Under the pieces are notes generated by a model, which was given only the letters and a program-made list of their open reading frames with translations, searched no databases and was not told where the DNA came from. This document shows, in pieces, positions 9,421 to 17,243 of a DNA stretch of 64,000 nucleotides. Numbering within the stretch: position 1 is the stretch's first letter; every line of letters begins with the position of its first letter. A program made the translations under genes and the position numbers. Source of the DNA: Sediminibacterium sp. (GTDB taxonomy: Bacteria > Bacteroidota > Bacteroidia > Chitinophagales > Chitinophagaceae); assembly GCF_030695065.1 (NCBI RefSeq), contig NZ_JAUYTR010000009.1, positions 1 through 64,000 on the forward strand. The letters run 5' to 3'.

Positions 9421-12039
9421 ATGAAAATAGAGGAATTAAAAATACTAAGAGGGCCCAATTATTGGAGCATTCGCAGAACTAAGCTGATTCAAATGAAATT
9501 GGATTTGCAAGAAATGGAACAAAGACCCACCAATACTATTGAAGGGTTTGGAGATCGATTAGCTGCTTTATTCCCAAGCATGTATGCGCATCGCTGCAGC
9601 GTAGGCGAGCCAGGAGGATTCTTTAAACGTGTAGCGGAAGGAACTTGGATGGGCCATGTAATTGAGCATATAGCACTAGAATTGCAAACATTGGCAGGCA
9701 TGAATACAGGTTTTGGAAGAACCAGAGGTACAGGAGAGCCGGGCAAATATTTTGTTGTCATTAGTTATTTAGAAGAAGATGCGGGAGTATATGCTGCCAA
9801 AGCTGCTGTTAAAATTGCTGAAGCATTAACGGATGGAACCCCTTATGATTTAACAGAAGACATACAACAATTAAGAGAAATCAGAGAAGATACTCGCTTA
9901 GGACCTTCAACAGGTTGTATTGTAGAAGAAGCGGCCAAAAGAGGCATACCACATCTAAGATTAAATAAACATAGTTTAGTACAATTAGGTTATGGTGTAA
10001 ATCAAAAAAGAATTCGTGCAACGATTGCTTCTACTACTGGAAATATTGCAGTTGATATTGCTTGTGACAAAGAAGAAACCAAAAATCTATTAGGGGCTGC
10101 TGAAATTCCTGTTCCAAGAGGAACTGTTGTTAGAACCATTGCAGGTTTAGAAGAAGCTGTTGAAAAATTTGGATACCCATTGGTAATTAAACCAATTGAT
10201 GGCAATCATGGCAAAGGTAATACTACCAATATTACTACTTGGGATCAAGCTGAGAAAGCATTTGAAAGTGCCAAGCTATATGGCCGCTCGGTGATTGTAG
10301 AAAAATTTATTACCGGATTCGACTTTAGAATTTTAGTGATCAATTATAAATTCATTTGTGCAGCACTAAGAACACCGGCATCTGTTGTTGGAGATGGCAT
10401 TCATACTATTCAGTGGTTAATAGATGAAACCAATAAAGATCCTCGCAGAGGCTATGGACATGAGAAAGTATTGACTCAAATTACCGTAGACGACAGCACC
10501 ATGAAAATGCTGGATGAAAAAGGATATACCCTTGAAACAATTCCGCCTACAGGTGAATTGGTATTACTAAAAACAACTGCCAATTTATCTACTGGAGGTA
10601 CTTCCACTGATGTTACTGATGAAGTACATCCAGAGAATATTGTCATGTGCGAACGCATTGCAAAAATCATTGGATTAGATATTTGTGGCATTGATATTAT
10701 GGCGCAAGATTTAAAAACACCTGTTTCATCTAATGGAGGCGCCATTTTAGAAGTGAACGCAGCGCCTGGCTTTAGAATGCATATAGACCCTACGGAAGGT
10801 TTGGGCCGAAATGTAGCTGAGCCAGTAATAGATATGCTGTTCCCCGATAGAAGCAATGGCAGAATTCCCATTATTGCCATTACGGGTACCAATGGTAAAA
10901 CCACTACTACTCGATTAACTGCGCATATTTCTAAAACAGCAGGTAAAAAAGTAGGCTATACTACTAGTGATGGGGTTTACATACAAAATCAGTTATTAAT
11001 GAAGGGGGATTGTACCGGCCCCATTTCGGCACAGTTTGTTTTAAAAGATCCCACTGTAGATTTTGCCGTGTTGGAATGTGCCCGAGGCGGTATACTAAAA
11101 AACGGATTGGCATTTGAACATTGTGATGTAGGCATCGTAACCAATGTAGCCAGTGATCATATTGGTTTGGGTGGCATCAACAGCGTAGAACAAATGGCCC
11201 GTGTTAAAGCAGTGGTACCAGAAACGGTATATCCACATGGTTATGCGGTGTTGAATGCGGAAGACGATTTGGTTTATGCCATGAAGAAAGACCTTAAATG
11301 CAATGTGGCATTGTTTAGTATGGACGAGAACAATCCACGCATACAAGAACATTGTAAAAAAGGTGGATTAGCAACAGTATACGAGAATGGATACATCAGC
11401 ATTTTAAAAGGAACTTGGAAAATAAGGGTATGCCATGTAAAAGACATCCCAGTAACTTTTGAGGGAAAAGCGGTGCACAATATTGCCAACTGCCTGCCCA
11501 GTGTAATGGCAACTTATTTATTTAAGAGCATTACCATTGAAGACATCAGAACAGGATTACAAACTTTTATTTCTAGCAGCATTACTACACCAGGTCGATT
11601 GAATTTTTTCCATTTTAAGCATTTCACTTTCTTGGCAGATTTTGCGCATAACCCACATGGATTAAAATTACTTTGCCAGTTTGTGGAGCAATTAGACTAC
11701 CCCTATAAAGTAGGAGTCATCAGTGGAACAGGCGATAGAAGGGATGAGGATATTCGTGAATTAGGGAGCATATCCGCCGCTTATTTTGACGAAATTATTA
11801 TTCGTTGCGACAAAAATTTAAGAGGTAGAACCGCAGAAGAAATCATTGCTTTATTACAGGAAGGGGTGAATTCAGTGAACCCAAATATCCCTCAAACTGT
11901 TATAGCGAATGAAAATTTGGCATTGGAACATATTTACGCCAATTACAAACCAGGGGCACTTTATACCATCATGTGCGATGTAGTAGCAGGGGCTTTAGAT
12001 AAGATTAAAGAATTGAAAGACAGGGAGTCAGGTGTGTAA
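9421..12039 (+). CDS. cphA: Cyanophycin synthetase
   Basis: Non-ribosomal enzyme that builds cyanophycin, an aspartate backbone with arginine on each side chain. About 872 residues in three parts. The N-terminal domain (~1-160) contains GFGRTRGTGEPGKYFVV. The ATP-grasp domain (~210-480) contains FGYPLVIKPIDGNHGKG and ILEVNAAPGFRMH and forms the first bond. The Mur-ligase-like domain (~490-870) contains the P-loop ITGTNGKTTTTRL, LECARGGILKNG and ADFAHNPHG and adds arginine. All key motifs are intact, so the enzyme should be active. Divergent from cphB with a ~95-bp intergenic region. Confidence 0.96.
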   Translation: MKIEELKILRGPNYWSIRRTKLIQMKLDLQEMEQRPTNTIEGFGDRLAALFPSMYAHRCSVGEPGGFFKRVAEGTWMGHVIEHIALELQTLAGMNTGFGRTRGTGEPGKYFVVISYLEEDAGVYAAKAAVKIAEALTDGTPYDLTEDIQQLREIREDTRLGPSTGCIVEEAAKRGIPHLRLNKHSLVQLGYGVNQKRIRATIASTTGNIAVDIACDKEETKNLLGAAEIPVPRGTVVRTIAGLEEAVEKFGYPLVIKPIDGNHGKGNTTNITTWDQAEKAFESAKLYGRSVIVEKFITGFDFRILVINYKFICAALRTPASVVGDGIHTIQWLIDETNKDPRRGYGHEKVLTQITVDDSTMKMLDEKGYTLETIPPTGELVLLKTTANLSTGGTSTDVTDEVHPENIVMCERIAKIIGLDICGIDIMAQDLKTPVSSNGGAILEVNAAPGFRMHIDPTEGLGRNVAEPVIDMLFPDRSNGRIPIIAITGTNGKTTTTRLTAHISKTAGKKVGYTTSDGVYIQNQLLMKGDCTGPISAQFVLKDPTVDFAVLECARGGILKNGLAFEHCDVGIVTNVASDHIGLGGINSVEQMARVKAVVPETVYPHGYAVLNAEDDLVYAMKKDLKCNVALFSMDENNPRIQEHCKKGGLATVYENGYISILKGTWKIRVCHVKDIPVTFEGKAVHNIANCLPSVMATYLFKSITIEDIRTGLQTFISSSITTPGRLNFFHFKHFTFLADFAHNPHGLKLLCQFVEQLDYPYKVGVISGTGDRRDEDIRELGSISAAYFDEIIIRCDKNLRGRTAEEIIALLQEGVNSVNPNIPQTVIANENLALEHIYANYKPGALYTIMCDVVAGALDKIKELKDRESGV

Positions 12040-12086
12040 AAAACAATTGATTTTTGAAAGAAAAACGGCTTTTTTGAATTAAAAAA

Positions 12087-12118
12087 TTTGGAACAATTGA
12101 CTCCTAGTCTTATTTTTG
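12087..12118 (+). promoter_or_regulatory. Promoter of tRNA-Gln
   Basis: TTTG (12087-12090), a 20-nt spacer and TATTTTTG (12111-12118) fit the Bacteroidota consensus. A hairpin CCCATTC / GAATGGG (12123-12140) lies in the short leader before the tRNA. Confidence 0.65.
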
Positions 12119-12146
12119 CAGCCCATTCCAAAAGAATGGGTCGGAT

Positions 12147-12217
12147 TGCCTGATAGTATAAGGGTAGTACAACTGATTTTGGTTCAGTATGTCTTGGTTC
12201 GAATCCAGGTCGGGCAA
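12147..12217 (+). tRNA. tRNA-Gln (TTG)
   Basis: Acceptor TGCCTGA pairs with TCGGGCA (one T-G pair). Anticodon TTG sits in loop TTTTGGT between ACTGA and TCAGT; the T-arm loop is TTCGAAT. The gene ends at discriminator A12217 and is followed by CAAACG, so CCA is not encoded, as expected for a native Bacteroidota tRNA. Confidence 0.95.
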
Positions 12218-12330
12218 CAAACGCCACTCGCGAAGCGAGTGGCTGTTTTGTTTTAGGAACGTGGCGAATTCATTCGCCTAAGAGACTAAAATAAAACAGC
12301 CTAGTTGCCGCAGGCAACGAGAGGCGTTTG
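12218..12330 (+). repeat. Nested inverted-repeat element abutting tRNA-Gln
   Basis: Outer arms of 13 bp (12218-12230 and 12318-12330, 12 of 13 matching) enclose three layers. Hairpin A is GCCACTCGC-gaa-GCGAGTGGC (12223-12243). A 16-bp inner repeat, 15 of 16 matching, spans 12241-12256 and 12286-12301, around a central palindrome GGCGAAT-tc-ATTCGCC (12263-12278). Hairpin D is GTTGCC-gca-GGCAAC (12304-12318). Hairpin A followed by TGTTTTGTTTT could serve as the tRNA terminator. The whole resembles a cruciform or clover-type palindromic element. No coding sequence lies inside. Confidence 0.8.
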
Positions 12331-12348
12331 GGTAAAGCAAAGCGGGAA

Positions 12349-12431
12349 GGATGGCCGAAGGCAATCCGTTCACGCCTGGCGGATGGCCGCAGGCAATCCG
12401 TTCACGCCTGGCGGATGGCCGAAGGCAATCC
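12349..12431 (+). repeat. 32-bp tandem repeat, 2.6 copies
   Basis: Units start at 12349, 12381 and 12413 (the last truncated after 19 nt). Each begins with GGATGGCC-gma-GGCAATCC, itself a near-palindrome able to fold into an 8-bp hairpin, followed by GTTCACGCCTGGC. A perfect 22-bp stretch of this unit (12354-12375) recurs at 14000-14021 on the far side of the Fic gene. Confidence 0.85.
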
Positions 12432-12465
12432 AACTTAGAAAAGAACCTACAATTTACCTTCTCGC

Positions 12466-13785
12466 CTATTTCTTCATAATCTTTTTCATAAAGTCTGGTT
12501 TCGGCAAAAATTGTATCCTGTGTCCTGATCTCCGTTCTTCAAATATGCCTTGTTCCGCAAGATCATTTAAATCATTTCTTGCTGTTTGATTACTAACACC
12601 AAACTTATTTTGTACTTGCTGTACTGTGAAAATCAATGTTGAGTCTACCATAAGTTCCTGCAAAATAATAACCTGACGTTCATTAAAACTTGTGTGCCTG
12701 AGCAGGGTTATTGCATTTTGTTTTTCTGCTGTTTTTCTCTTAATGTAATGCCGTAGTTCAACCAAGGCTTTGTCAATACATTTAAGATTGTAGATAATAA
12801 AATAAGTTAAATCATTGTCATCTTGTTCCGTATGTAAATATGCCTTGGCATATTGAGCTTTGGAATTCAAAATGATTCGCGAAACAGACATGTACTCTAT
12901 TAACCAATACCCATTTTTTAACAAGTACCAATAAAAAAGGGCCCTAGCTGTTCTTCCATTTCCGTCTGGGAATGGGTGAATATACCCCATCAAGAAATGA
13001 CAAATGATACCTCTGGCAATCGGATGAAGAAAAAAAGAAAATTTCAATTCATCATTTGTAAATTGGCATAGGGCATGCATAAGATCATCTAATTGCTTTG
13101 CTACAGGAGGTGTATATAATATTGTTCCTGTTTGAACATCTATAACATTGATATCATCAGTGGTTCTAAATGCCCCAGGTTCATCTTCATGAATAGTATC
13201 TTTTGTAATAATCGCTTGAAGTGTTTTAATTCTTTCAATCGTAAAAGGCTCCTCTTTATTTGCTACAATCCACTTCATCACCTCGTAATTATTCAAAATC
13301 ATTTGTTCAGATTGGTTACGAGGCTTTCGGTTGTTCTCCAACATTTCTTTAGCTACTTTTCGGGTAGTTGCAGCGCCTTCTAACTGGCTAGAAGCAATTG
13401 CTTCTTCCATCAGTGAACTAATCAAATAGCGATCTTTGTCTTCTGAAGGAATCACAGTATCACTTTGGAGATTGCCTCCTAAGTTCAAATCAAATGAGTG
13501 CAAATGCGCTTGTACAACTGCAGGGATATTTATTTTGAAATTAAAGCCTAAGGCTGGTGATATATTTAATGATTTCTGCCCAATTCGCGCTGTTTTAACA
13601 CCAGACCAAAGCTTCTGAGGGCTTATACCCCAATCTGCTGCCAAATACTTCCATTTATCATAGTAATAGTATTTTGTATCATTGAGTTCAAATAAAAGCC
13701 TGAACTGATCTCCACTCAAACTCTCAAGAAATCCAGCATAATCGAAATTCTTGGACACAATAGGCACTTTTTCTGGCTTTTTCAT
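12466..13785 (-). CDS. Fic family protein (class II, self-inhibited) with C-terminal winged helix
   Basis: Predicted AMP-transferase acting on a protein substrate; 439 residues. The Fic N-terminal domain contains the inhibitory helix motif SSQLEG ([S/T]xxxE[G/N], residues ~133-138), so activity is normally blocked in cis. The catalytic motif HPFPDGNGRTAR (residues ~266-277) is complete. A C-terminal winged helix (FTVQQVQNKFGVSNQTARND) suggests DNA binding. Three inverted repeats lie directly upstream of the start codon. The gene is flanked by copies of the same repeat family. No partner antitoxin is seen, consistent with inhibition in cis. Confidence 0.92.
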   Translation of the reverse strand: MKKPEKVPIVSKNFDYAGFLESLSGDQFRLLFELNDTKYYYYDKWKYLAADWGISPQKLWSGVKTARIGQKSLNISPALGFNFKINIPAVVQAHLHSFDLNLGGNLQSDTVIPSEDKDRYLISSLMEEAIASSQLEGAATTRKVAKEMLENNRKPRNQSEQMILNNYEVMKWIVANKEEPFTIERIKTLQAIITKDTIHEDEPGAFRTTDDINVIDVQTGTILYTPPVAKQLDDLMHALCQFTNDELKFSFFLHPIARGIICHFLMGYIHPFPDGNGRTARALFYWYLLKNGYWLIEYMSVSRIILNSKAQYAKAYLHTEQDDNDLTYFIIYNLKCIDKALVELRHYIKRKTAEKQNAITLLRHTSFNERQVIILQELMVDSTLIFTVQQVQNKFGVSNQTARNDLNDLAEQGIFEERRSGHRIQFLPKPDFMKKIMKK

Positions 13786-13788
13786 AAA

Positions 13789-13877
13789 AACTCCTAATTT
13801 CTACTAAATTAGGAGTTAATTGGAGATTATCCAATTGAATATTCATAATAATTCCTAAAATTTAAAAAATTAGGAGT
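13789..13877 (-). promoter_or_regulatory. Palindromic operator-like cluster upstream of the Fic gene
   Basis: Three inverted repeats: AACTCCTAATTT / AAATTAGGAGTT (perfect 12 bp, 13789-13817, 5-nt loop), AATTGGA / TCCAATT (13818-13836), and an imperfect copy of the first (13851-13877). The first begins 3 nt upstream of the Fic ATG. The shared core ATTAGGAG suggests binding by the same protein, possibly the winged helix of Fic itself. Confidence 0.6.
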
Positions 13878-14411
13878 TTTTTTTCTGCATTAACCACATC
13901 ACAACCTATAGCACAGAGTACCATTAATTGTAGCTAAACGCTCGTTCAGGTTACTTGCCTTTGGCTAAGCCACTCCAGAGAAGCTAATCCAAGTGCATTG
14001 CCGAAGGCAATCCGTTCACGCGGTGCGAAGTTTCTTGGGTAATGCAAAGCGGGGCGGATCAGCAAAGCAAATTTTATGTCCTAGCTTCGGGCAATCGTGA
14101 ATAATATTAAAAAAACAGCATCATTTTCTTATTTAATTATAGCAAAAAAGTATCATTCTATTTAGTTAATTATTGCTTCATAAAAAAAATGAATAGACTC
14201 ACAAAAAAAATGTCCAATTGGTGAAGTTCCTTGATTTCTAAGGAAAAGGAATTTTAGGTTTGTCTTTTACCGGATATATTTTATTGAAACATTACCAAGC
14301 CAAGAGAGCGAATATTTTAGGTAAATGACAACACAAATAGAATAATTCCAAAAGTGGAAATTCTGACACAGCACAAAATCTGAAGGTAAGTTCAAATATC
14401 AAAACATTAAT
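13878..14411. other. Gene-free region with degenerate copies of the Fic-locus repeat
   Basis: No coding region is supported here. A 22-bp perfect copy of the tandem-repeat unit lies at 14000-14021. A copy of GGGTAAWGCAAAGCGGG lies at 14037-14053, also present at 12330-12346; both are in the same orientation as on the left side of the Fic gene but in swapped order. The rest is AT-rich and shows no recognisable RNA or promoter. It leads into the Cys-rich cassette. Confidence 0.6.
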
Positions 14412-15041
14412 ATGATTTATCTAAGAAACCTCCTTTTGCTATCGGTATTATTTATCGCATCGTGCAAAAAAGATGATCAAAAAAAGGATGATCTATTTAG
14501 CAAACTAGATAACTACACCAAAATTCTATCAAACTCACCAAAAGATTTAAAATCTGATTTGAAAATATTGATAGAAACAAGAAATCAAATTGCAAAAAGA
14601 ATTTTACAAAATGGAATAAAGAAAAAGACAATAATAAATTCTTTAGAAAATGGGAATATTGCAGAATTAAAAACAGAGTCTGGTATTTCCAATGAAGAGT
14701 TCGATTTACTAATAAATAAAATGGAAGAAATAAAATTACTTTTAACTTCAAAGTATCCAGAGGTTGACTATTATTTAAGAAATGCAAGTAAAAGTTGTGA
14801 AAGTTGTGAAACCTCAAAGCAAATTGCATATGTTAATAATATTCCAACTTCTGTAATTGATGGAAATGAAATTATTAATTACAACTCAGCAACTGCGCTT
14901 AGTACTAATCCAGAAGAAATTGGAGCTGACTGTCGCTGGGTAGCTTATACAGCATGTTTGTTAGTTTGCACTACAACAGGCCCCGTAATTTATTGGATTT
15001 GTGCAGCCTTATGTGTTGACACGTATTGTACTTTTAATTGA
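14412..15041 (+). CDS. Lipoprotein-like precursor with Cys-rich hydrophobic C-terminus; unknown family
   Basis: 209 residues. A signal peptide with lipobox (LLLSVLFIASC, Cys ~18) is followed by a charged linker KKDDQKKDD and a helical middle part (~30-120). A short CESCETS is followed by a C-terminal tail of about 38 residues. In that tail, GADCRWVAYTACLLVC and CAALCVDTYCTFN hold six cysteines in a hydrophobic, Gly/Ala/Thr-containing stretch. The layout (leader, helical region, Cys-rich end) resembles bacteriocin precursors such as halocin C8-like or fulvocin C-related proteins, but no firm family match is seen. Codon use is very AT-rich. Followed after 7 nt by a small membrane protein. Confidence 0.75.
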   Translation: MIYLRNLLLLSVLFIASCKKDDQKKDDLFSKLDNYTKILSNSPKDLKSDLKILIETRNQIAKRILQNGIKKKTIINSLENGNIAELKTESGISNEEFDLLINKMEEIKLLLTSKYPEVDYYLRNASKSCESCETSKQIAYVNNIPTSVIDGNEIINYNSATALSTNPEEIGADCRWVAYTACLLVCTTTGPVIYWICAALCVDTYCTFN

Positions 15042-15048
15042 TTAAAAA

Positions 15049-15276
15049 ATGAAAATATACACGTTAGTCTTACCATTAACTCTATTTATTATTGTAGGTT
15101 TTTTAAATATTTATTATAAAAATAGATTCATTTTAATAGAGTTGATACTTTCAATTTTATCATTTATCATCCTTTTTTTGGATATAATTATACATAAAAA
15201 CAATAATGCATATTTTCTTATAGTAATATCAATTGTCTGGGTATCCAAATCAATAAAAGCCTTACGAAAGGGTTAA
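15049..15276 (+). CDS. Small three-helix membrane protein; possible partner of the upstream gene
   Basis: 75 residues with hydrophobic segments at about 4-20, 27-47 and 52-67, ending in KALRKG. It is not a member of a family I recognise. It starts 7 nt after the Cys-rich lipoprotein gene and is followed by a terminator-like hairpin, so the two form a cassette. If the upstream gene is a toxin precursor, this would be the natural immunity candidate; that is inference from size, topology and position only. Confidence 0.7.
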   Translation: MKIYTLVLPLTLFIIVGFLNIYYKNRFILIELILSILSFIILFLDIIIHKNNNAYFLIVISIVWVSKSIKALRKG

Positions 15277-15285
15277 CAATTAATA

Positions 15286-15323
15286 ATCAAAGTCGAATAG
15301 TGAATTCTATTGGGCTTTGATTT
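15286..15323 (+). terminator. Terminator-like hairpin after the Cys-rich cassette
   Basis: Arms ATCAAAG (15286-15292) and CTTTGAT (15315-15321), with inner arms AATAG and CTATT, are followed by TTAAAAT. It is not a strong U-run, but the position right after the second gene supports termination. Confidence 0.5.
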
Positions 15324-15419
15324 AAAATATTAGCTAATCCAATATTATATTAGTAATACCAATAGTTTCCGATTAAATTCCTACGTAAGACAACCACCCT
15401 ATTCTCATACCTTTATCCT

Positions 15420-16334
15420 ATGAGAATATGTTTGCTCCTACCCATTATTTTTTCAACGTATTTTACACAAGCTCAACCAAGCATTATCGTTTTAGGAACC
15501 ATTCAAGATGCGGGCTCCCCACAAATTGGATGCACCAAAGACTGTTGCAAAAACCTATTTATCAAACCAGATCATTCAAGGCAGGTTGTTTCGTTGGGAT
15601 TATTTGATGCTGATACCAAAACCAGTTATTTGTTTGAAGCTACGCCTAATATAAGCGCTCAATTACGTCAATTAAAAAACAACAGCAAATCATTAACCGA
15701 TTTGCCCAATGGCATTTTTCTAACACATGCACATATAGGGCATTACACAGGACTCATGTTTCTTGGTAAAGAGGCACTCAATGCCAAAAACCTACCCGTG
15801 TATGCAATGCCTAAAATGAAAAGTTTTCTTGAACAAAATGGGCCATGGAGTCAATTGGTTAGTCAACAAAATATTTTACTAAAGGAGCAAACTAATAACA
15901 AGCCCATATTTTTAAGCGATTCGCTATCGGTTACGCCAATTATAGTTCCACATAGAGATGAATATTCAGAAACAGTGGGATACCTAATTAGCGGTCCAAG
16001 AAAAAAATTACTCTTTATCCCTGATATAGATAAATGGGATAAATGGAATCAAGATATTAATGCTTTGATTGGTAAAGTTGATTATGCCTTAATTGACGCC
16101 ACTTTTTTTGATGCAACAGAAATAAATAATAGACCAATAAGTGAAATACCCCATCCATTGGTAACAGAGAGTATGCAAAGGTTCAACTCATTAAAGGAAT
16201 CAGAGCGGAAAAAAATTCATTTCATCCATTTTAATCACACAAACCCACTACTAGACGAAAAAAGTACAGAAACAAAAATGATATTTAAAGCAGGGTTTAA
16301 TATAGCAAAGCAGGGGGAAATTTTTAATCTATAA
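15420..16334 (+). CDS. Secreted PqqB-like MBL-fold hydrolase
   Basis: 304 residues with a signal peptide (MRICLLLPIIFSTYFTQA). GTIQDAGSPQIGCTKDCC is the PqqB-like N-terminal signature. The metal motif reads THAHIGHYTGL, that is HxHxGH in place of the usual HxHxDH; PqqB proper has a further changed motif. Later ligands could be HRDEYSE, PDIDKWD and HFNHTNP. No other pqq genes are nearby, so a role in PQQ synthesis is unlikely; related proteins are annotated simply as MBL-fold hydrolases. Stands alone between the Cys-rich cassette and the convergent rfbD. Confidence 0.85.
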   Translation: MRICLLLPIIFSTYFTQAQPSIIVLGTIQDAGSPQIGCTKDCCKNLFIKPDHSRQVVSLGLFDADTKTSYLFEATPNISAQLRQLKNNSKSLTDLPNGIFLTHAHIGHYTGLMFLGKEALNAKNLPVYAMPKMKSFLEQNGPWSQLVSQQNILLKEQTNNKPIFLSDSLSVTPIIVPHRDEYSETVGYLISGPRKKLLFIPDIDKWDKWNQDINALIGKVDYALIDATFFDATEINNRPISEIPHPLVTESMQRFNSLKESERKKIHFIHFNHTNPLLDEKSTETKMIFKAGFNIAKQGEIFNL

Positions 16335-16361
16335 ATAGATGAATTCAAAAAATGCATCAAC

Positions 16362-17228
16362 TTAAATTTTCTCTATACAAACTTTCAAGCTCTCTCTCCA
16401 AGGTTTCAACACTACCCCAAAATCAGTAGCAATATCTTGAACATCCATTACTGAATAGGCAGGACGTTTGGCAGGGGTAGGAAAGGCCAATGAAGGAATA
16501 GGCAAAACACTACATGTTAACCCAGCTTCTTCACTAATTGCCCTAGCAAAATCAAACCATGTAATAGCCCCAGTATTACTGTAATGATAAATGCCTGATG
16601 CATGATTACCCTTTGCAAGAGACTCGATGATTTGCATGATAGCTGCTGCTAAATCAGCAGCATAAGTAGGACAGCCTTCTTGGTCGTTTACTACTTTAAT
16701 TTCAGGGCGTTCCTTCATTAAACGCAACATGGTTTTTACAAAATTATTTCCATGCGCACTATACACCCAAGATGTTCGAATAATAATAGCAGAGGCATTA
16801 TTGGTAAGGGCCAATTGTTCTCCAATGGCTTTAGTTGCCCCATAATAATTTACTGGATCTGTAGGAGTATCCACTTTATACGGTGCAGTTCCATTTCCAT
16901 TGAAAACATAATCAGTAGAAATCGTAATTAACTTACAATTAAATTCCTCGCAACAAGCAGCAATTTCACCCACCACTGTTGCATTAATAGTCATTGCAGC
17001 TTCTTGATCAGTCTCGGCTTTATCCACGGCTGTGTATGCAGCACAGTTGATAAAATACTGCGGTTTGGTTTCAGTAAAAAAAGGATGAATCGTAGAAGGA
17101 TTAGATAAATTTAATTGAGTTCTATCCGTAAAAATAAACTGGTACCGATTTTCAAAAGCAGAAGCCAATTGTTGCAGTTCCCATCCTAGTTGTCCATTCT
17201 TTCCAGTAACTACAATAATTGGCTTCAT
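16362..17228 (-). CDS. rfbD: dTDP-4-dehydrorhamnose reductase
   Basis: NAD(P)H-dependent last step of dTDP-L-rhamnose synthesis. The Rossmann motif VVTGKNGQLGWELQ opens the protein. The catalytic YxxxK is in YYGATKAIGEQ, STDYVFNG is the conserved Ser/Thr strand, and NDQEGCPTYAADLA is a family signature. 288 residues, normal length. It is the last gene of a minus-strand nucleotide-sugar group starting with the aminotransferase at 20676; rfbA, rfbB and rfbC are not here. Confidence 0.93.
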   Translation of the reverse strand: MKPIIVVTGKNGQLGWELQQLASAFENRYQFIFTDRTQLNLSNPSTIHPFFTETKPQYFINCAAYTAVDKAETDQEAAMTINATVVGEIAACCEEFNCKLITISTDYVFNGNGTAPYKVDTPTDPVNYYGATKAIGEQLALTNNASAIIIRTSWVYSAHGNNFVKTMLRLMKERPEIKVVNDQEGCPTYAADLAAAIMQIIESLAKGNHASGIYHYSNTGAITWFDFARAISEEAGLTCSVLPIPSLAFPTPAKRPAYSVMDVQDIATDFGVVLKPWRESLKVCIEKI

Positions 17229-17243
17229 ATAAAACTTCTAAAA

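Noticed and set aside
12218..12330. Nested repeat considered as a complete insertion sequence
   Set aside because: It is only ~113 bp with no transposase; at most a non-autonomous element.
12349..12431. Tandem repeats considered as a CRISPR array
   Set aside because: Units are directly adjacent with no spacers, each is self-palindromic, only 2.6 copies exist, and no cas genes are present.
12466..13785. Fic gene as part of a two-gene Fic toxin-antitoxin pair
   Set aside because: The inhibitory SSQLEG helix is within the same protein and no small antitoxin gene is adjacent.
15420..16334. Gene as part of PQQ biosynthesis
   Set aside because: No pqqA, C, D or E nearby and the protein has a signal peptide.
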